Positions 24,136-33,049 of a DNA stretch of 36,758 bases are shown one piece after another. The stretch's first letter is position 1. Each line of letters begins with the position of its first letter. The translations under genes were made by a program, and so were the position numbers. Where the stretch lies: positions 1 to 36,758 of the forward strand of contig JANZZC010000119.1 of the NCBI GenBank assembly GCA_026419575.1, written 5' to 3'. Source of the DNA: Thermomicrobium sp. (lineage in GTDB: Bacteria; Chloroflexota; Chloroflexia; Thermomicrobiales; Thermomicrobiaceae). The notes below the pieces were generated by a model that ran no database searches, was not told the origin of the DNA, and was given only the letters and a program-made list of their open reading frames with translations.

Positions 24136-24773
24136 GATGCCGGTACTCCGCTGTCGGGTCGGGCGACGAGCTCGGCCCACGTCCGGGCGCGCTCGCGCAA
24201 GGCGTCCCAATTCCGCTCGGCGACCAGCCGGCGATCGACCAGGTGGCTCCCGACGGCGACCGCGACCGCGCCCGCGGCCAGGAAGGCCGGCGCGGTCTCC
24301 AGCGTCACCCCGCCCGACGGGACGAGCTTGACCTGCGGCAAGGGCGCCAGGACGTCCCGGAAATAGCTCGGCCCGGCCAAGCTCGCCGGATTGACCTTGA
24401 CGTAATCGGCGCCCCATTCCCAGGCCGTCAGGATCTCGGTCGGCGTGAAGGCGCCGATCACGCTGGTGACCGAGTAGCGCCGGCACAGCTCGATCGTCTC
24501 GCGGCGCAAGGTCGGCGTCACGACGAACTGCGCGCCGCTGAGCAGCGCGTGCCGTGCCGTCTCGGCATCCAGTACGGTGCCGGCCCCGACCAGGCAGTCG
24601 CCCTCGAAACGCCGGCGGACTCTCTCGATCGCGCGGCCGGCCTCGCGGTTGGTGTAGGTGAACTCGAGGACGCGCACGCCGCCCTCCAGCAGCGCTTCGG
24701 CCAGTTCCTCGGCGCACGCGAGATCGTCGAGACGGACGACGGCAATGAGCCGGTAGCGTTCGATCCAGTGCAC
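24132..24773 (-). CDS. KDPG/KHG aldolase family protein (Eda-like)
   Basis: A 213-residue class I aldolase of the 2-keto-3-deoxy-6-phosphogluconate family, a trimeric TIM barrel in known members. Conserved parts are GGVRVLEFTYTN (31-42, Glu37 as catalytic acid), LVGAGTVLD (61-69), the Schiff-base region YVKVNPAS (124-131, Lys126) and LVPSGGV. Two positions differ from E. coli Eda: the Arg after VTL (Arg49 in E. coli) is Thr here (FTYT), and KFFPA is KVNPA. The substrate may therefore not be KDPG. GTG 24773 has AGGAG upstream, and it is the first gene of the set with recO. A minus-strand TACACT at 24829-24834 may be its -10 box. Confidence 0.86.
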   Translation of the reverse strand: MHWIERYRLIAVVRLDDLACAEELAEALLEGGVRVLEFTYTNREAGRAIERVRRRFEGDCLVGAGTVLDAETARHALLSGAQFVVTPTLRRETIELCRRYSVTSVIGAFTPTEILTAWEWGADYVKVNPASLAGPSYFRDVLAPLPQVKLVPSGGVTLETAPAFLAAGAVAVAVGSHLVDRRLVAERNWDALRERARTWAELVARPDSGVPAS

Positions 24774-24869
24774 GAGCCGTCTCCTGTCGCGCTCCAGTAC
24801 CATTCCAGGCGAGCGTCGCCCCGTGCTCAGTGTAACCGCCCGGGGCAACCGGGAGTAGGAGCGAGCGGA

Positions 24870-25730
24870 ATGGCACGACGATTCGGGCTGGTCGCTGCTC
24901 ACGGGAAGCCCGAGGCCGGGCAACTCGCCGAGGAGATCCGCCGGTGGCTCACGGCCCGCGGCTGCGCGGTCGCCGGCGAGGGGGAGCTCGCCGCGCAGTG
25001 GTCGGACCGCGACGTCATCGTCGCGATCGGCGGTGACGGGCTCATCATGCGCGTCGCGCACGCTTATCCGGGCATCCCGATCCTCGGCATCAACGTCGGC
25101 CGCATCGGTTTCCTCGCGCTGGCCGAACGCGAGGACTGGCAGCGCGCCTTGAGCGAGCTCGTCGCCGGTCGCTACCACGTGCAGGAGGGGCCGACGCTCG
25201 CCGTCCAGCTCGAGCGTCGCGGCGAACTGCTCGTCGACGGCTGGGCGATCAACGACGTCGTGATCCGGGCCGGCTACCAACTGATCGAAGTCGAGCTCTA
25301 CGTCGACGGCCAGTTCGTCAATACCTACCCCGGCGACGGGATGATCGTCGCGACCCCCCAGGGCAGCACCGCGTACTGCATGGCCGCGGGCGGACCGGTG
25401 CTGACCGCCGGAGTGCACGGCTTCGCCGTCACCCCGATCTGCCCGCACTCGCCGATCCGTATCGCCCTCGTCGTGCCCGAACAGGCGACGATCGAGCAAG
25501 TCTACCTCAGCGAACGCGAGGCGCGCTTGATCATCGACGGCGAGCCGGTGCTCGCGCTGGAACGGGGGGACCTGGTCCGCGTGACGCGCGGCAGCCATAC
25601 CTTCCGTCTGGTCGTGTTGCCCGGGACGAACTTCTACGAGGCGTTCCGCAGCAAGTTCAATTTCCAGATCCGTCCGGAAGCCCAGCCGAGTCGCGGCAAC
25701 GAGCGGGCTCCTCGCTCAGGGGCGCGGTAG
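24870..25730 (+). CDS. nadK: NAD kinase
   Basis: NadK phosphorylates NAD to NADP. The 286-residue product has the diagnostic GGDG (54-57, VAIGGDGLIMR), ILGINVGRIGFLA, the INDVVI/NE-S-like segment near 129, and the second domain motif YPGDGMIVATPQGSTAYCMAAGGPV. ATG 24870 has AGGAG at 24857-24861. It is divergent from the aldolase gene (96-base shared upstream region) and converges on the zinc-ribbon gene, overlapping its last 15 bases (25716-25730). The fold and motifs leave little doubt; whether it uses ATP or polyphosphate cannot be read from the sequence. Confidence 0.95.
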   Translation: MARRFGLVAAHGKPEAGQLAEEIRRWLTARGCAVAGEGELAAQWSDRDVIVAIGGDGLIMRVAHAYPGIPILGINVGRIGFLALAEREDWQRALSELVAGRYHVQEGPTLAVQLERRGELLVDGWAINDVVIRAGYQLIEVELYVDGQFVNTYPGDGMIVATPQGSTAYCMAAGGPVLTAGVHGFAVTPICPHSPIRIALVVPEQATIEQVYLSEREARLIIDGEPVLALERGDLVRVTRGSHTFRLVVLPGTNFYEAFRSKFNFQIRPEAQPSRGNERAPRSGAR

Positions 25731-26342
25731 CTCGCTGGTGTCGGGCTCGTCCGCCGTATCCCTGCGCGACCATCCCGGCGGCAAGGTCGTCGCTTCCTCG
25801 CTCGGGAACGTCGCTCCGGCGCGCGGTTCCCGACCCGCCACCGTGCGTTCGAGAACGCGCTGGACGGCCTCGAGCGGCGTGCGGCGCTCGCGCACCGCGA
25901 CCTCCGGCTCCTCGACCGGCTGCGCCGCGCCGCAGTACGGGCAGTTCGGCCAATCGAGGCGGAGCAAGCGCCCGCAGGAGACGCAGAGCTGCCTGAGCCC
26001 CGTTCGACAGAACGGGCAGAACTGGAAGTCCTCCTGCACCGGGCGATGGCAAGCCGGGCAGCGGCCGACCGCCTCCAGGTCCTGCGCCAGGTACTCCTCC
26101 TCGAGCGCCCGCTCGTACTGTTCCTCCAGCGTCTCCCGGGGGCGCATCAGGAGGTAGAGGAGCGCCCCCGGCAGGGAGAAGAGGACGACCAAGAGCGTCG
26201 CGAAGATCTGCGCGATCACGCTCCGCGTCCGCGTCTGGATGTCCTGGAACGTCCACACCACGAGCGCGAACCACAGGGCCAGGTAGTAGGCTCCCGCGAG
26301 CGCCAGGAGGAGGTGCGCAGCCTGAGCGATCAACGCCTCCAT
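25716..26342 (-). CDS. Membrane-anchored double zinc-ribbon protein
   Basis: A 208-residue protein with two membrane segments (about 10-31 and 43-66) and a charged helical linker. Two zinc ribbons follow, built from four CxxC pairs: Cys95/98, 109/112, 120/123 and 134/137. The tail of about 65 residues is polar and probably disordered. The ribbons would lie in the cytoplasm if the short loop between the helices is outside. Function is unknown; such proteins may tether partners at the membrane. ATG 26342 has only a weak ribosome-binding site and follows darA by 22 bases, so it probably ends the recR-to-darA operon. Its 3' end overlaps nadK by 15 bases tail to tail. Confidence 0.8.
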   Translation of the reverse strand: MEALIAQAAHLLLALAGAYYLALWFALVVWTFQDIQTRTRSVIAQIFATLLVVLFSLPGALLYLLMRPRETLEEQYERALEEEYLAQDLEAVGRCPACHRPVQEDFQFCPFCRTGLRQLCVSCGRLLRLDWPNCPYCGAAQPVEEPEVAVRERRTPLEAVQRVLERTVAGREPRAGATFPSEEATTLPPGWSRRDTADEPDTSELPRP

Positions 26343-26364
26343 CGCAGCATCCCGCCTTCCGGTC

Positions 26365-26709
26365 TCACAGCACCCGCTCGAAGCGCTCGACCGGGACGAC
26401 GAAGACGTTCGCGCCCCCGACCTCGACCTCGATCGGCTGCGGCACGAAGAATTCACCGGACTCGACGATCGGCAGCAGCGGATTGACGTACTGGGTGCGC
26501 GTATAGCAGTTCGCCTTGATCACCCGCAGGACCTGGTCGAGGCGAGCGGCCTCGACCCCGATCAAGACGGTGACGTTCTGCTCGCGCAGGAACCCACCGG
26601 TGCTGCTGATGCGGGTCGCTCGGAACCCCTCGGCCTGGAGCGCCTCGAGCAACCGATCGGCGTCCCGTGCCTGCACGACGGCGATGACCAGCTTCATCGG
26701 CGTCGTCAT
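26365..26709 (-). CDS. darA: Cyclic di-AMP receptor, PII-like
   Basis: A 114-residue protein of the DarA/PstA (DUF970) family, which forms PII-like trimers that bind c-di-AMP. The family pattern is clear: KLVIAVVQARDADRLLEALQAEGFRATRISSTGGFLREQNVTVLIGV, ending in the beta-rich FFVPQPIEVEVGGANVFVVPVERFERV. The ATG at 26709 shares a base with the tmk stop (TGATG); GTG 26712 is an alternative start one codon longer. AGGAG lies upstream. The gene order recR ... tmk-darA is also seen in Firmicutes such as Bacillus subtilis (yaaQ next to tmk), supporting orthology. The downstream target of the receptor is not known. Confidence 0.9.
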   Translation of the reverse strand: MTTPMKLVIAVVQARDADRLLEALQAEGFRATRISSTGGFLREQNVTVLIGVEAARLDQVLRVIKANCYTRTQYVNPLLPIVESGEFFVPQPIEVEVGGANVFVVPVERFERVL

Positions 26710-27335
26710 CACGCTCGTCTCCTACCTGCGAGCAACGCTTCGACCGCTCGCCAGACGACGTCCGCCACGGCCTCCACCGGCCCGGTCGCGTCGACCACCA
26801 GCCAGCGCGTCGGCTCGCGCTGCGCGGCTGCATGGTACCAGGCACGCACCCGCTCGTGGAAACTCGCCGCCTCGCGATCCAGCCGGCTGAGCGGGGCCGC
26901 CGCGGCACGCCGGGCCAGGCCGATCTCGATCGGCACGTCGAGCAACACGGTGAGGTCGGGCCAGAGATCGCCGGTCGCGAAGCGGTGGAGCGCTCGCAGC
27001 CACGCTTCGTCCAACCCACGCCCTGCCCCCTGGTAGGCGAGTGTCGAATCGACGTACCGATCGCAGACGACGATCCGCCCGCTGGCGAGCGCCGGACGGA
27101 TCAGGCTCGCGACGTGCTCGGCGCGTGCGGCCGTGAAGAGGAGCGCTTCCGTCTCGGCACGCGCTGTCCCGCGGGTCAACAGCCAGTCGCGTATCGCTTC
27201 GCCGAGCGGCGTCCCGCCGGGCTCACGCGTCAGAACCGGCTGGTATCCCCGAGCTTCCAAGCGGGCCGCGAGCAGCTGGCACTGCGTCGTCTTCCCCGCC
27301 CCCTCCGGCCCCTCGAAGGTGATGAACCAGCTCAC
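26709..27335 (-). CDS. tmk: Thymidylate kinase
   Basis: Tmk phosphorylates dTMP to dTDP for DNA synthesis. The 208-residue protein has the P-loop [12 protein letters not shown] (7-18), the dTMP-binding [17 protein letters not shown] block near 91-107, and the [12 protein letters not shown] segment leading to a short lid ([14 protein letters not shown]). GTG 27335 overlaps the stop of the upstream R3H-ATPase gene as GTGA, and its own stop overlaps the darA start, so all three are translationally coupled. Confidence 0.96.
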   Translation of the reverse strand: MSWFITFEGPEGAGKTTQCQLLAARLEARGYQPVLTREPGGTPLGEAIRDWLLTRGTARAETEALLFTAARAEHVASLIRPALASGRIVVCDRYVDSTLAYQGAGRGLDEAWLRALHRFATGDLWPDLTVLLDVPIEIGLARRAAAAPLSRLDREAASFHERVRAWYHAAAQREPTRWLVVDATGPVEAVADVVWRAVEALLAGRRRA

Positions 27336-29044
27336 CAGGACTCGTCCTCACGGTAGATCTCGACGCGCCGGTTCGGCTCGCGCCCACGGCTCCGCGACGC
27401 GAGGTTGTAGCGCTCGGCGAGCTGGTGCTGGAGACGACGGATCCATGCCTCCTGCGGCCGGAGTTCCACCCGGTCGCGCATCCCCTGCAGGACCTGGTAG
27501 GCTGCGGCTTCCGCCTCTTCCATCGCCGCAGCGATCCGATCGGGCGATGGGTCCACCTCGTCTTCCTCGTCTTCCCAGCGCTGCTCCTCGACGAAGCGTT
27601 CCGGGAAGAGGGAACGGAAGAGGTTCGCCATCTGCTGCGCCGTGTTGCTGCGGAGCACGTAGACCGGAACGCCCCGTTGCTCCGCCTCGCGCAGGACCTG
27701 CGGGCGCTTCCGGAAGTAGTTCTTGAGCGTCACCACCGCATCGGCCTCGCGCGGCGTCCGGACGAGTTCCACCGGGAGCATCAACTGCCGGATCACTTGC
27801 TCCAGGCGGTTGCGGCTCACGCCGAAGGGGAACAGCCGCATCGTCCGGCGCGCCGGTTCCACCGGTGCGGGCGTCGTCGCGGCTTCGGGCGCGAGGGTCA
27901 CCGCGCGCTCCGGTACCGGCGTCCCGGGGATCCGCTGGTAGGTGCGCCGCGGTCCCGACGGCAGCATCGAGCGCTCGGCGCGGCGCTCCTGGCCGTGCAG
28001 CTCCTCGTACCAGACCGACACGGTGCCGTCCGGGTTCCGCTGTCGGATCTCCACCCGCAGCGGTTGCCCGCGCAGGATCGCGTCGACCGCGGCCGCGACG
28101 TCGCGGTGCACCGCCACCCGGTTGCGCGACTGGATCTCGACGAGCACGCTGAACGTCGGCGGCGCCTTGCGCTCCAGGATCGACTTCTGCGTGCCTCGCC
28201 GGCGGGCTTCCTCGTCGCTGAGCGTCACCGATTGGATCCCGCCGATGAGATCGGAGAGCGTCGGGTTCATCATGATGTTCTCGAGCGTGTTCCCGTGAGC
28301 CGTACCGATGAGCTGCACGCCGCGCTCGGCGATCGTCCGCGCTGCCGCCGCCTCGAGCTCGGTGCCGATCTCGTCGATCACGATCACCTCGGGCATGTGG
28401 TTCTCGACCGCCTCGATCATGACGGCGTGCTGCAGGCTCGGCGTCGGCACCTGCATCCGGCGCGCTCGCCCGATCGCCGGGTGCGGGATGTCGCCGTCGC
28501 CGGCGATCTCGTTGCTCGTGTCGACGACGATCACCCGCTTGCGCAGGTCGTCGGCGAGCACCCGTGCGGTCTCGCGCAACATCGTCGTCTTCCCCACGCC
28601 GGGCCGGCCGAGGAGCAGGATGCTCTCGCCCGATTCGATCAGGTCCCGGATGATCGCCACCGTCCCATAGACGGCGCGGCCGATCCGGCAGGTCAGGCCG
28701 ACGATCTCGCCCGAGCGCGAGCGGATGGCCGAGATCCGGTGCAGCGTCCGCTCGATTCCGGCCCGGTTGTCGTCGCCGAAGCGACCGATCCGCGAGGCGA
28801 CGTAAGCGATGTCCTCCCGCGTCACCTCGCGTTCGGCGAGGTAGACCTCACGGTCCTCGAACCGCGCCTCGGGACGCCGACCGAGGTCGAGGACGATCTC
28901 GAGCAACTTGGCCCGATCCTCGGGGGTGTTGTACTGTTGGAGCGCCTCGACGATGTCCGGTGGCAAGACCGCCAGCAGGTCCTCCAGGTTGTCCGTGATC
29001 GTCTGCTCCGGTGGTGCGGGCAAAATCGTCATCTGCTTCGTCAC
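27332..29044 (-). CDS. P-loop ATPase with R3H domain (Ycf45/SpoIIIAA-like)
   Basis: A 570-residue cytoplasmic protein. The ATPase core (about 100-330) has Walker [12 protein letters not shown] (144-154), Walker [15 protein letters not shown] (219-232) and [23 protein letters not shown], a pattern shared with SpoIIIAA and plastid/cyanobacterial Ycf45. A Pro-rich linker (about 375-410) and a beta-alpha domain ([20 protein letters not shown]) follow. An acidic stretch ([13 protein letters not shown]) leads to a C-terminal R3H nucleic-acid-binding domain (near 520-560, [29 protein letters not shown]). It probably acts on single-stranded DNA or RNA, but its role is unknown. GTG 29044 is the only start available and lacks a well-spaced ribosome-binding site (GAGGAGG lies 16 or more bases upstream). 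Confidence 0.88.
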   Translation of the reverse strand: MTKQMTILPAPPEQTITDNLEDLLAVLPPDIVEALQQYNTPEDRAKLLEIVLDLGRRPEARFEDREVYLAEREVTREDIAYVASRIGRFGDDNRAGIERTLHRISAIRSRSGEIVGLTCRIGRAVYGTVAIIRDLIESGESILLLGRPGVGKTTMLRETARVLADDLRKRVIVVDTSNEIAGDGDIPHPAIGRARRMQVPTPSLQHAVMIEAVENHMPEVIVIDEIGTELEAAAARTIAERGVQLIGTAHGNTLENIMMNPTLSDLIGGIQSVTLSDEEARRRGTQKSILERKAPPTFSVLVEIQSRNRVAVHRDVAAAVDAILRGQPLRVEIRQRNPDGTVSVWYEELHGQERRAERSMLPSGPRRTYQRIPGTPVPERAVTLAPEAATTPAPVEPARRTMRLFPFGVSRNRLEQVIRQLMLPVELVRTPREADAVVTLKNYFRKRPQVLREAEQRGVPVYVLRSNTAQQMANLFRSLFPERFVEEQRWEDEEDEVDPSPDRIAAAMEEAEAAAYQVLQGMRDRVELRPQEAWIRRLQHQLAERYNLASRSRGREPNRRVEIYREDESW

Positions 29045-29070
29045 GGTTGGTGTATTGTCCTCCTCTTGTC

Positions 29071-30048
29071 TCAGAGTCGTTCGACCGGTTCGGCGGTGGC
29101 GACCTTCGGACGCTCACGACGATACAGCACGCGCGGCGCGTCCGCGAGCGCCGCCAGGCGCGCGGTCTCCTCCGTCCTCCACGCCCGCATCCGCCGTACG
29201 GTGTAGCGGGCGACCCAGACCCGTGCCTCGAGCAGCTGGAACCCGGCTCGCTCGAAGGCCGGGAGCAGCGCGTACTCCTCCGGCAGGAGGACGAGCGCCT
29301 CGTCGCCGGACCGCGCACAGCGCGCCAAGGCAGCCTGCACGAACCGGACCGCGGTCTCGCCAGCTTGCCCGTCGACCAGGAGCTCGACGAGATGGCGGCC
29401 CCGGCGCGAGCGCACGCGGCAGTAGGCCGCGAGCCCGGACTCGTCCGCGAGCAAGAAACCGCGCACGCGCCATCCGGCCCGCCGGCCGGTCTGCCAGGTC
29501 GCCCGGTTGCGCGCCTCGGCGTACTGCACCGGCCGCGGCGTCAGCCGCTCGTACAGACGCTGCACCTCCCAGGTGTCCACCGAGTCCTGGACCCGGACCG
29601 GGAGGTCCGCCGCGGCGTTCCATGCGTCGCCCACTGCCGAGAGCAACAGGACTCGGCGGAACGGGGAGAAGCCGGCGCGCTGCCACCACTCCAGCCATTC
29701 CGGTCGGTCCGGCACCAGCGTGTGCAGCCGGATCACTCCGCGAGCGCCGGCCTCGCGGGCGATCGCTTCGAGCAGCGCCACCCCCGCATCGGGCTCGTCG
29801 GCTGGCGTGACCAGTCGGGCGAGGAACCAATGGTCGCGACCCGGCTCGGCGACGACGTGCGCGTACGCCCGCGGCTGGCCGCGCAGCAGGAACACACGCT
29901 CGCTCGCCGAGCGCAGGACCGTGCCGACCAGCCCGCGGATCAACGGCGATCCGAACGCCAGCGGCAGCCCGACGCGGTCACCCAGCGCTCCCTCGGCCGG
30001 GGACGGCAGGCAGGGTGTCGGAGGTTTCGGCTGTCGTCGCCACAGCAC
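29071..30048 (-). CDS. GNAT-like protein, two diverged domains
   Basis: A 325-residue cytoplasmic protein with two diverged GNAT-like halves. The first (about 35-150) has [44 protein letters not shown], ending in [12 protein letters not shown]. The second (about 150-300) has [46 protein letters not shown] and [19 protein letters not shown]. The acetyl-CoA pyrophosphate loop (Q/R-x-x-G-x-G/A) is poorly conserved in both halves, so catalytic activity is uncertain. GTG 30048 has GGAGG nine bases upstream. It lies between recR (21-base gap) and the R3H-ATPase gene in the same operon. A non-catalytic or peptidyl-transferring role is possible. Confidence 0.75.
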   Translation of the reverse strand: MLWRRQPKPPTPCLPSPAEGALGDRVGLPLAFGSPLIRGLVGTVLRSASERVFLLRGQPRAYAHVVAEPGRDHWFLARLVTPADEPDAGVALLEAIAREAGARGVIRLHTLVPDRPEWLEWWQRAGFSPFRRVLLLSAVGDAWNAAADLPVRVQDSVDTWEVQRLYERLTPRPVQYAEARNRATWQTGRRAGWRVRGFLLADESGLAAYCRVRSRRGRHLVELLVDGQAGETAVRFVQAALARCARSGDEALVLLPEEYALLPAFERAGFQLLEARVWVARYTVRRMRAWRTEETARLAALADAPRVLYRRERPKVATAEPVERL

Positions 30049-30069
30049 GCGGGCCCTCCTCCCGCGGCC

Positions 30070-30681
30070 TCACAGCGCGCGGCGCCCGGCGAGAGCCCGT
30101 CCGAGCGTCACTTCGTCCGCGTACTCGAGATCGCCGCCCGCCGGCAGGCCGCTGGCCGGCCGCGTCACTGTCACCCCGAGCGGGATCAGCTGGCGCGCCA
30201 GATACATCGCCGTCGCGTCCCCCTCGATGTTGGGGTTGAGCGCGAGGATCACCTCGGCCGGCCGCTCCTGCTGCACCCGTTCGAGCAACTCGCGGATCCG
30301 CAGGCGCTCCGGCCCGATACCGTCGACCGGCGAGATCACCCCGTGCAACACGTGGTAGACGCCCTGGAAGGCCCCGGTCCGTTCCAGCGCCAGGACGTCC
30401 AACGGGTCCTCGACGACGCAGATCGTCCGCTGGTCGCGCGCCGGGTCGGCGCAGATCTGGCAGGGATCGACGTCGGTCAGGTTGAAGCAGCGCGAACAGT
30501 AGTGGACGCGTTCCTTGACTTCGACGATCGCCTGCGCCAACGCCAACGCGTCTTCCCGCGAGCTCCGCAACAGGTGATAGGCGAGGCGCGAGGCAGTCTT
30601 CGGGCCGATACCGGGAAGCTTCGCGAACTCGTCGATGAGCCGAGCGATCGGCTCGGCCGGACCTCTCGTGCGCACAATCAC
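30070..30681 (-). CDS. recR: Recombination protein RecR
   Basis: RecR forms a ring-shaped clamp with RecO (gene at 23305) for RecA loading at gaps. The 203-residue protein has the helix-hairpin-helix [24 protein letters not shown] (15-38), a zinc finger with Cys62, Cys65, Cys74 and Cys77 (CSRC ... CQIC), and a Toprim domain ([27 protein letters not shown] ... [19 protein letters not shown]). GTG 30681 is chosen, with a weak ribosome-binding site. An extended -10 (TGGTATACT) lies 40 bases upstream. It heads a six-gene minus-strand operon through the zinc-ribbon gene. The common neighbour dnaX is absent. Confidence 0.96.
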   Translation of the reverse strand: MIVRTRGPAEPIARLIDEFAKLPGIGPKTASRLAYHLLRSSREDALALAQAIVEVKERVHYCSRCFNLTDVDPCQICADPARDQRTICVVEDPLDVLALERTGAFQGVYHVLHGVISPVDGIGPERLRIRELLERVQQERPAEVILALNPNIEGDATAMYLARQLIPLGVTVTRPASGLPAGGDLEYADEVTLGRALAGRRAL

Positions 30682-30720
30682 CTCGGTCGCCGTCCGGCAA
30701 AACGTGCGTTCACGCTCATC

Positions 30721-30729
30721 AGTATACCA
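30721..30729 (-). promoter_or_regulatory. Extended -10 promoter of the recR operon
   Basis: On the minus strand TGG-TATACT (30729-30721) is a full TGn extended -10 element. The -35 region is poor, which extended -10 promoters tolerate. Transcription would start near 30714, about 33 bases before the recR GTG. The ftsK upstream region has the same form (TGC-TATACT). Confidence 0.48.
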
Positions 30730-30753
30730 GACGGCTGGGGAACGGCTCCCCCG

Positions 30754-33000
30754 TCATTCCTCGCCGAGGTAGACCATGCGGCCGCGCGCGCCGTCCGCCG
30801 GGCCGACGATCCCTTCGGCTTCCAGCTGCTCCATCAGCCGCGCTGCCCGGTTGTAGCCGATCCGGAGCCGCCGCTGCAGGAGCGACGTCGACGCGGTTCC
30901 CAGCTGGCGCACCAGCTGGCGCGCCTGCTCGAGCAGCGGGTCCTCCTGGTTCCGCCCGGGTTCCGCCGCGACTTCCTCCAGGTCCAGCCAGCTGGGATCG
31001 TAGTGCGGTACCGGGTACAGCCGCCGCCAGTGCTCGACCACGTACTCGAGGTCACGGTCTTCGATGAACGACCCCTGGATCCGCAGCGGACGGGCCGCGT
31101 CCGGCGGGAGGTAGAGCATGTCGCCCCGGCCGAGCAGGCGTTCGGCGCCCGGCATGTCGAGAATCACCCGGCTGTCGGTCTGCGAGGTCACCGCGAAGGC
31201 GATCCGTGCCGGCACGTTCGCCTTGATGAGCCCCGTCAGCACGTCGACTGAGGGACGCTGCGTCGCGATCAGGAGATGGATGCCGGTGGCGCGGGCCATC
31301 TGGGCCAGGCGGACCAAGAGCGTCTCCACCTCGTCCGGCGTCGTCAGCATCAGGTCGGCCAGCTCGTCGATGATCACCACAAGGTACGGCAGCGGCTCCA
31401 GCGACGGATCCTCCTCCCGCCGCAGGCGATAGCCCTCCAGGTTGCGCACCCCGAGCTGGGCGAAGAGTTCGTATCGGCGCTCCATTTCCTGCAGGACGCG
31501 GCGCAGCGCCCCGACGACGAGCCCCATGTCGGTCACCACCGGCCGCTTGAGATGCGGTACTCCGTCGTACCCCGCCAGCTCGACCTTCTTCGGGTCGATG
31601 AGGAGCATCTGCAGCTCGTCCGGCCGCCGGGTGAGGAGGAACGTCGCGATGATCCCGTTGATGCAGACCGACTTCCCCGAGCCGGTCGCCCCGGCGATCA
31701 GGAGGTGCGGCATCCGCGTCAGGTCGGCGACCACGTACTCGCCATGCACGTCCCGCCCCAGCGCCAGCGGCAGCCGTGCCCGCGAGCGCTGGAACGCCGG
31801 CGACTCCAGCACCTCCCGCAGTCCCACCGTCGAGATCGACGCGTTCGGCACCTCGATACCGACGCGGGCCATCCCCGGCACCGGCGCCTCGATCCGGATC
31901 GCCGGGGCGGCCAGGGCCAGCGCCAGGTCGTTCTGCAGCTCGGTGATGCGCCGTACTTTCACCCCCGGCCCGGGCTCGAGCGTGAACAGCGTCACCGCCG
32001 GCCCCGGGTAGATCTCCCGCACCCGCGCGTCGACGCGGAAGTTGGCCAGCGTCTCCTGGATGACGGCGGCCTTCCGCTCCAGTTCCTCCGGGTCGGGCAG
32101 GCTGGCGGCGTACTGCTGCAGCCGCCCGAGGTCCGGGAGCACGTCGTCGCCGCGGGCGGACGCCGCAGGAACCTCGGGAGTCGCCTCCTCCTCGGCGACT
32201 GCGGCTGGCGGAGCGGGCTCGCGGCTCTTCCCCCCGCTCGTCCCTCGCTTGCGCGGCCGGGCCGGCGGGGCGTGCCGTGTCGTGGCGATCACCGGTCGCT
32301 CGACGACGAGTTCCGCGGTATCGCCCGCCCGCCCCACCGGCCCGGCGACCGCGCCGGCCGTCGCGCCGGTGCGCGCGGCCACCCTGCCGCCGCGGCGGGC
32401 CAGGCGCTCGAGCCCGCGGCCGGCCGCGGCGAGACCGCGCAGCACGGGCCCGAGTTCCACCCCCGCCACAAGCGTCGAGCCGGCCACGCCGAGCGTCAGC
32501 GCCAGCAGCCCGACCCCCAGGTCACCCCCGACGAGCCGCAGCAACGCCGCCACGCCGGCGCCGACGTACCCGCCGGCGTCCGTCACCCGTTCCGTGGCCC
32601 GGGCGTCGAGCAAGGCGAGCGCCCCGGCCGCGTAGAGGAGCAGGCCCGCTCCCCGGCGCAGGGTCGCCGACCGCTCGCGGGCGACCAGGAGCTCCAGCGC
32701 CGCCCACCAGGCGGCGAGCGGCACGATCAGCGCTCCCCGGCCGAACAGCCACCGGCAGGCCCCGGCGACCTGCCCGATGAGCCCGGTCTCCCGTTCCTGA
32801 CCGAAGAGCGCGAGCACGATCAGGACGCCGAGCGTCGCCGCGAAGAGCGCCGCCAGGTCGCGCGGCAGCCGCCGCGGGAGGAGCGCCAGCATCCGACCGA
32901 GTCGGCCGGCGACCCGCGTCGCCGCGCCCGCGACCCCGGAGCTCGCCCCATCCCCCCGTCGCTCGACGCGCTTCCGCGCCTGCGCTCGCGCTCGCGCCAT
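30754..33000 (-). CDS. ftsK: DNA translocase FtsK/SpoIIIE family
   Basis: FtsK pumps chromosomal DNA through the closing septum and aids dimer resolution. The 748-residue protein is anchored by hydrophobic segments in the first 180 residues, followed by a Pro/Arg-rich linker to about 290. The alpha domain (LPDPEELERKAAVIQETLANFRVDARV) leads to the RecA-like motor with Walker A AGATGSGKS (436-444), MLLIDPKKVELAGYDGVPHL, and Walker B VVIIDELADLM. A C-terminal winged-helix gamma domain (STSLLQRRLRIGYNRAARLMEQLEAEGIVGP) reads DNA polarity. ATG 33000 follows GGGGG by six bases; GTG 33003 is one codon earlier. An extended -10 lies at 33036-33044. It is followed by recR 73 bases later, but recR has its own promoter. 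Confidence 0.95.
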   Translation of the reverse strand: MARARAQARKRVERRGDGASSGVAGAATRVAGRLGRMLALLPRRLPRDLAALFAATLGVLIVLALFGQERETGLIGQVAGACRWLFGRGALIVPLAAWWAALELLVARERSATLRRGAGLLLYAAGALALLDARATERVTDAGGYVGAGVAALLRLVGGDLGVGLLALTLGVAGSTLVAGVELGPVLRGLAAAGRGLERLARRGGRVAARTGATAGAVAGPVGRAGDTAELVVERPVIATTRHAPPARPRKRGTSGGKSREPAPPAAVAEEEATPEVPAASARGDDVLPDLGRLQQYAASLPDPEELERKAAVIQETLANFRVDARVREIYPGPAVTLFTLEPGPGVKVRRITELQNDLALALAAPAIRIEAPVPGMARVGIEVPNASISTVGLREVLESPAFQRSRARLPLALGRDVHGEYVVADLTRMPHLLIAGATGSGKSVCINGIIATFLLTRRPDELQMLLIDPKKVELAGYDGVPHLKRPVVTDMGLVVGALRRVLQEMERRYELFAQLGVRNLEGYRLRREEDPSLEPLPYLVVIIDELADLMLTTPDEVETLLVRLAQMARATGIHLLIATQRPSVDVLTGLIKANVPARIAFAVTSQTDSRVILDMPGAERLLGRGDMLYLPPDAARPLRIQGSFIEDRDLEYVVEHWRRLYPVPHYDPSWLDLEEVAAEPGRNQEDPLLEQARQLVRQLGTASTSLLQRRLRIGYNRAARLMEQLEAEGIVGPADGARGRMVYLGEE

Positions 33001-33035
33001 CACGCACCCCCGCGTCCGTTCGCCTGTCCGTACGC

Positions 33036-33044
33036 AGTATAGCA
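33036..33044 (-). promoter_or_regulatory. Extended -10 promoter of ftsK
   Basis: TGC-TATACT on the minus strand (33044-33036) lies 36 bases before the ftsK ATG, in the gap just before the udg stop at 33050. It matches the extended -10 of the recR operon. Confidence 0.45.
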
Positions 33045-33049
33045 GGGAA

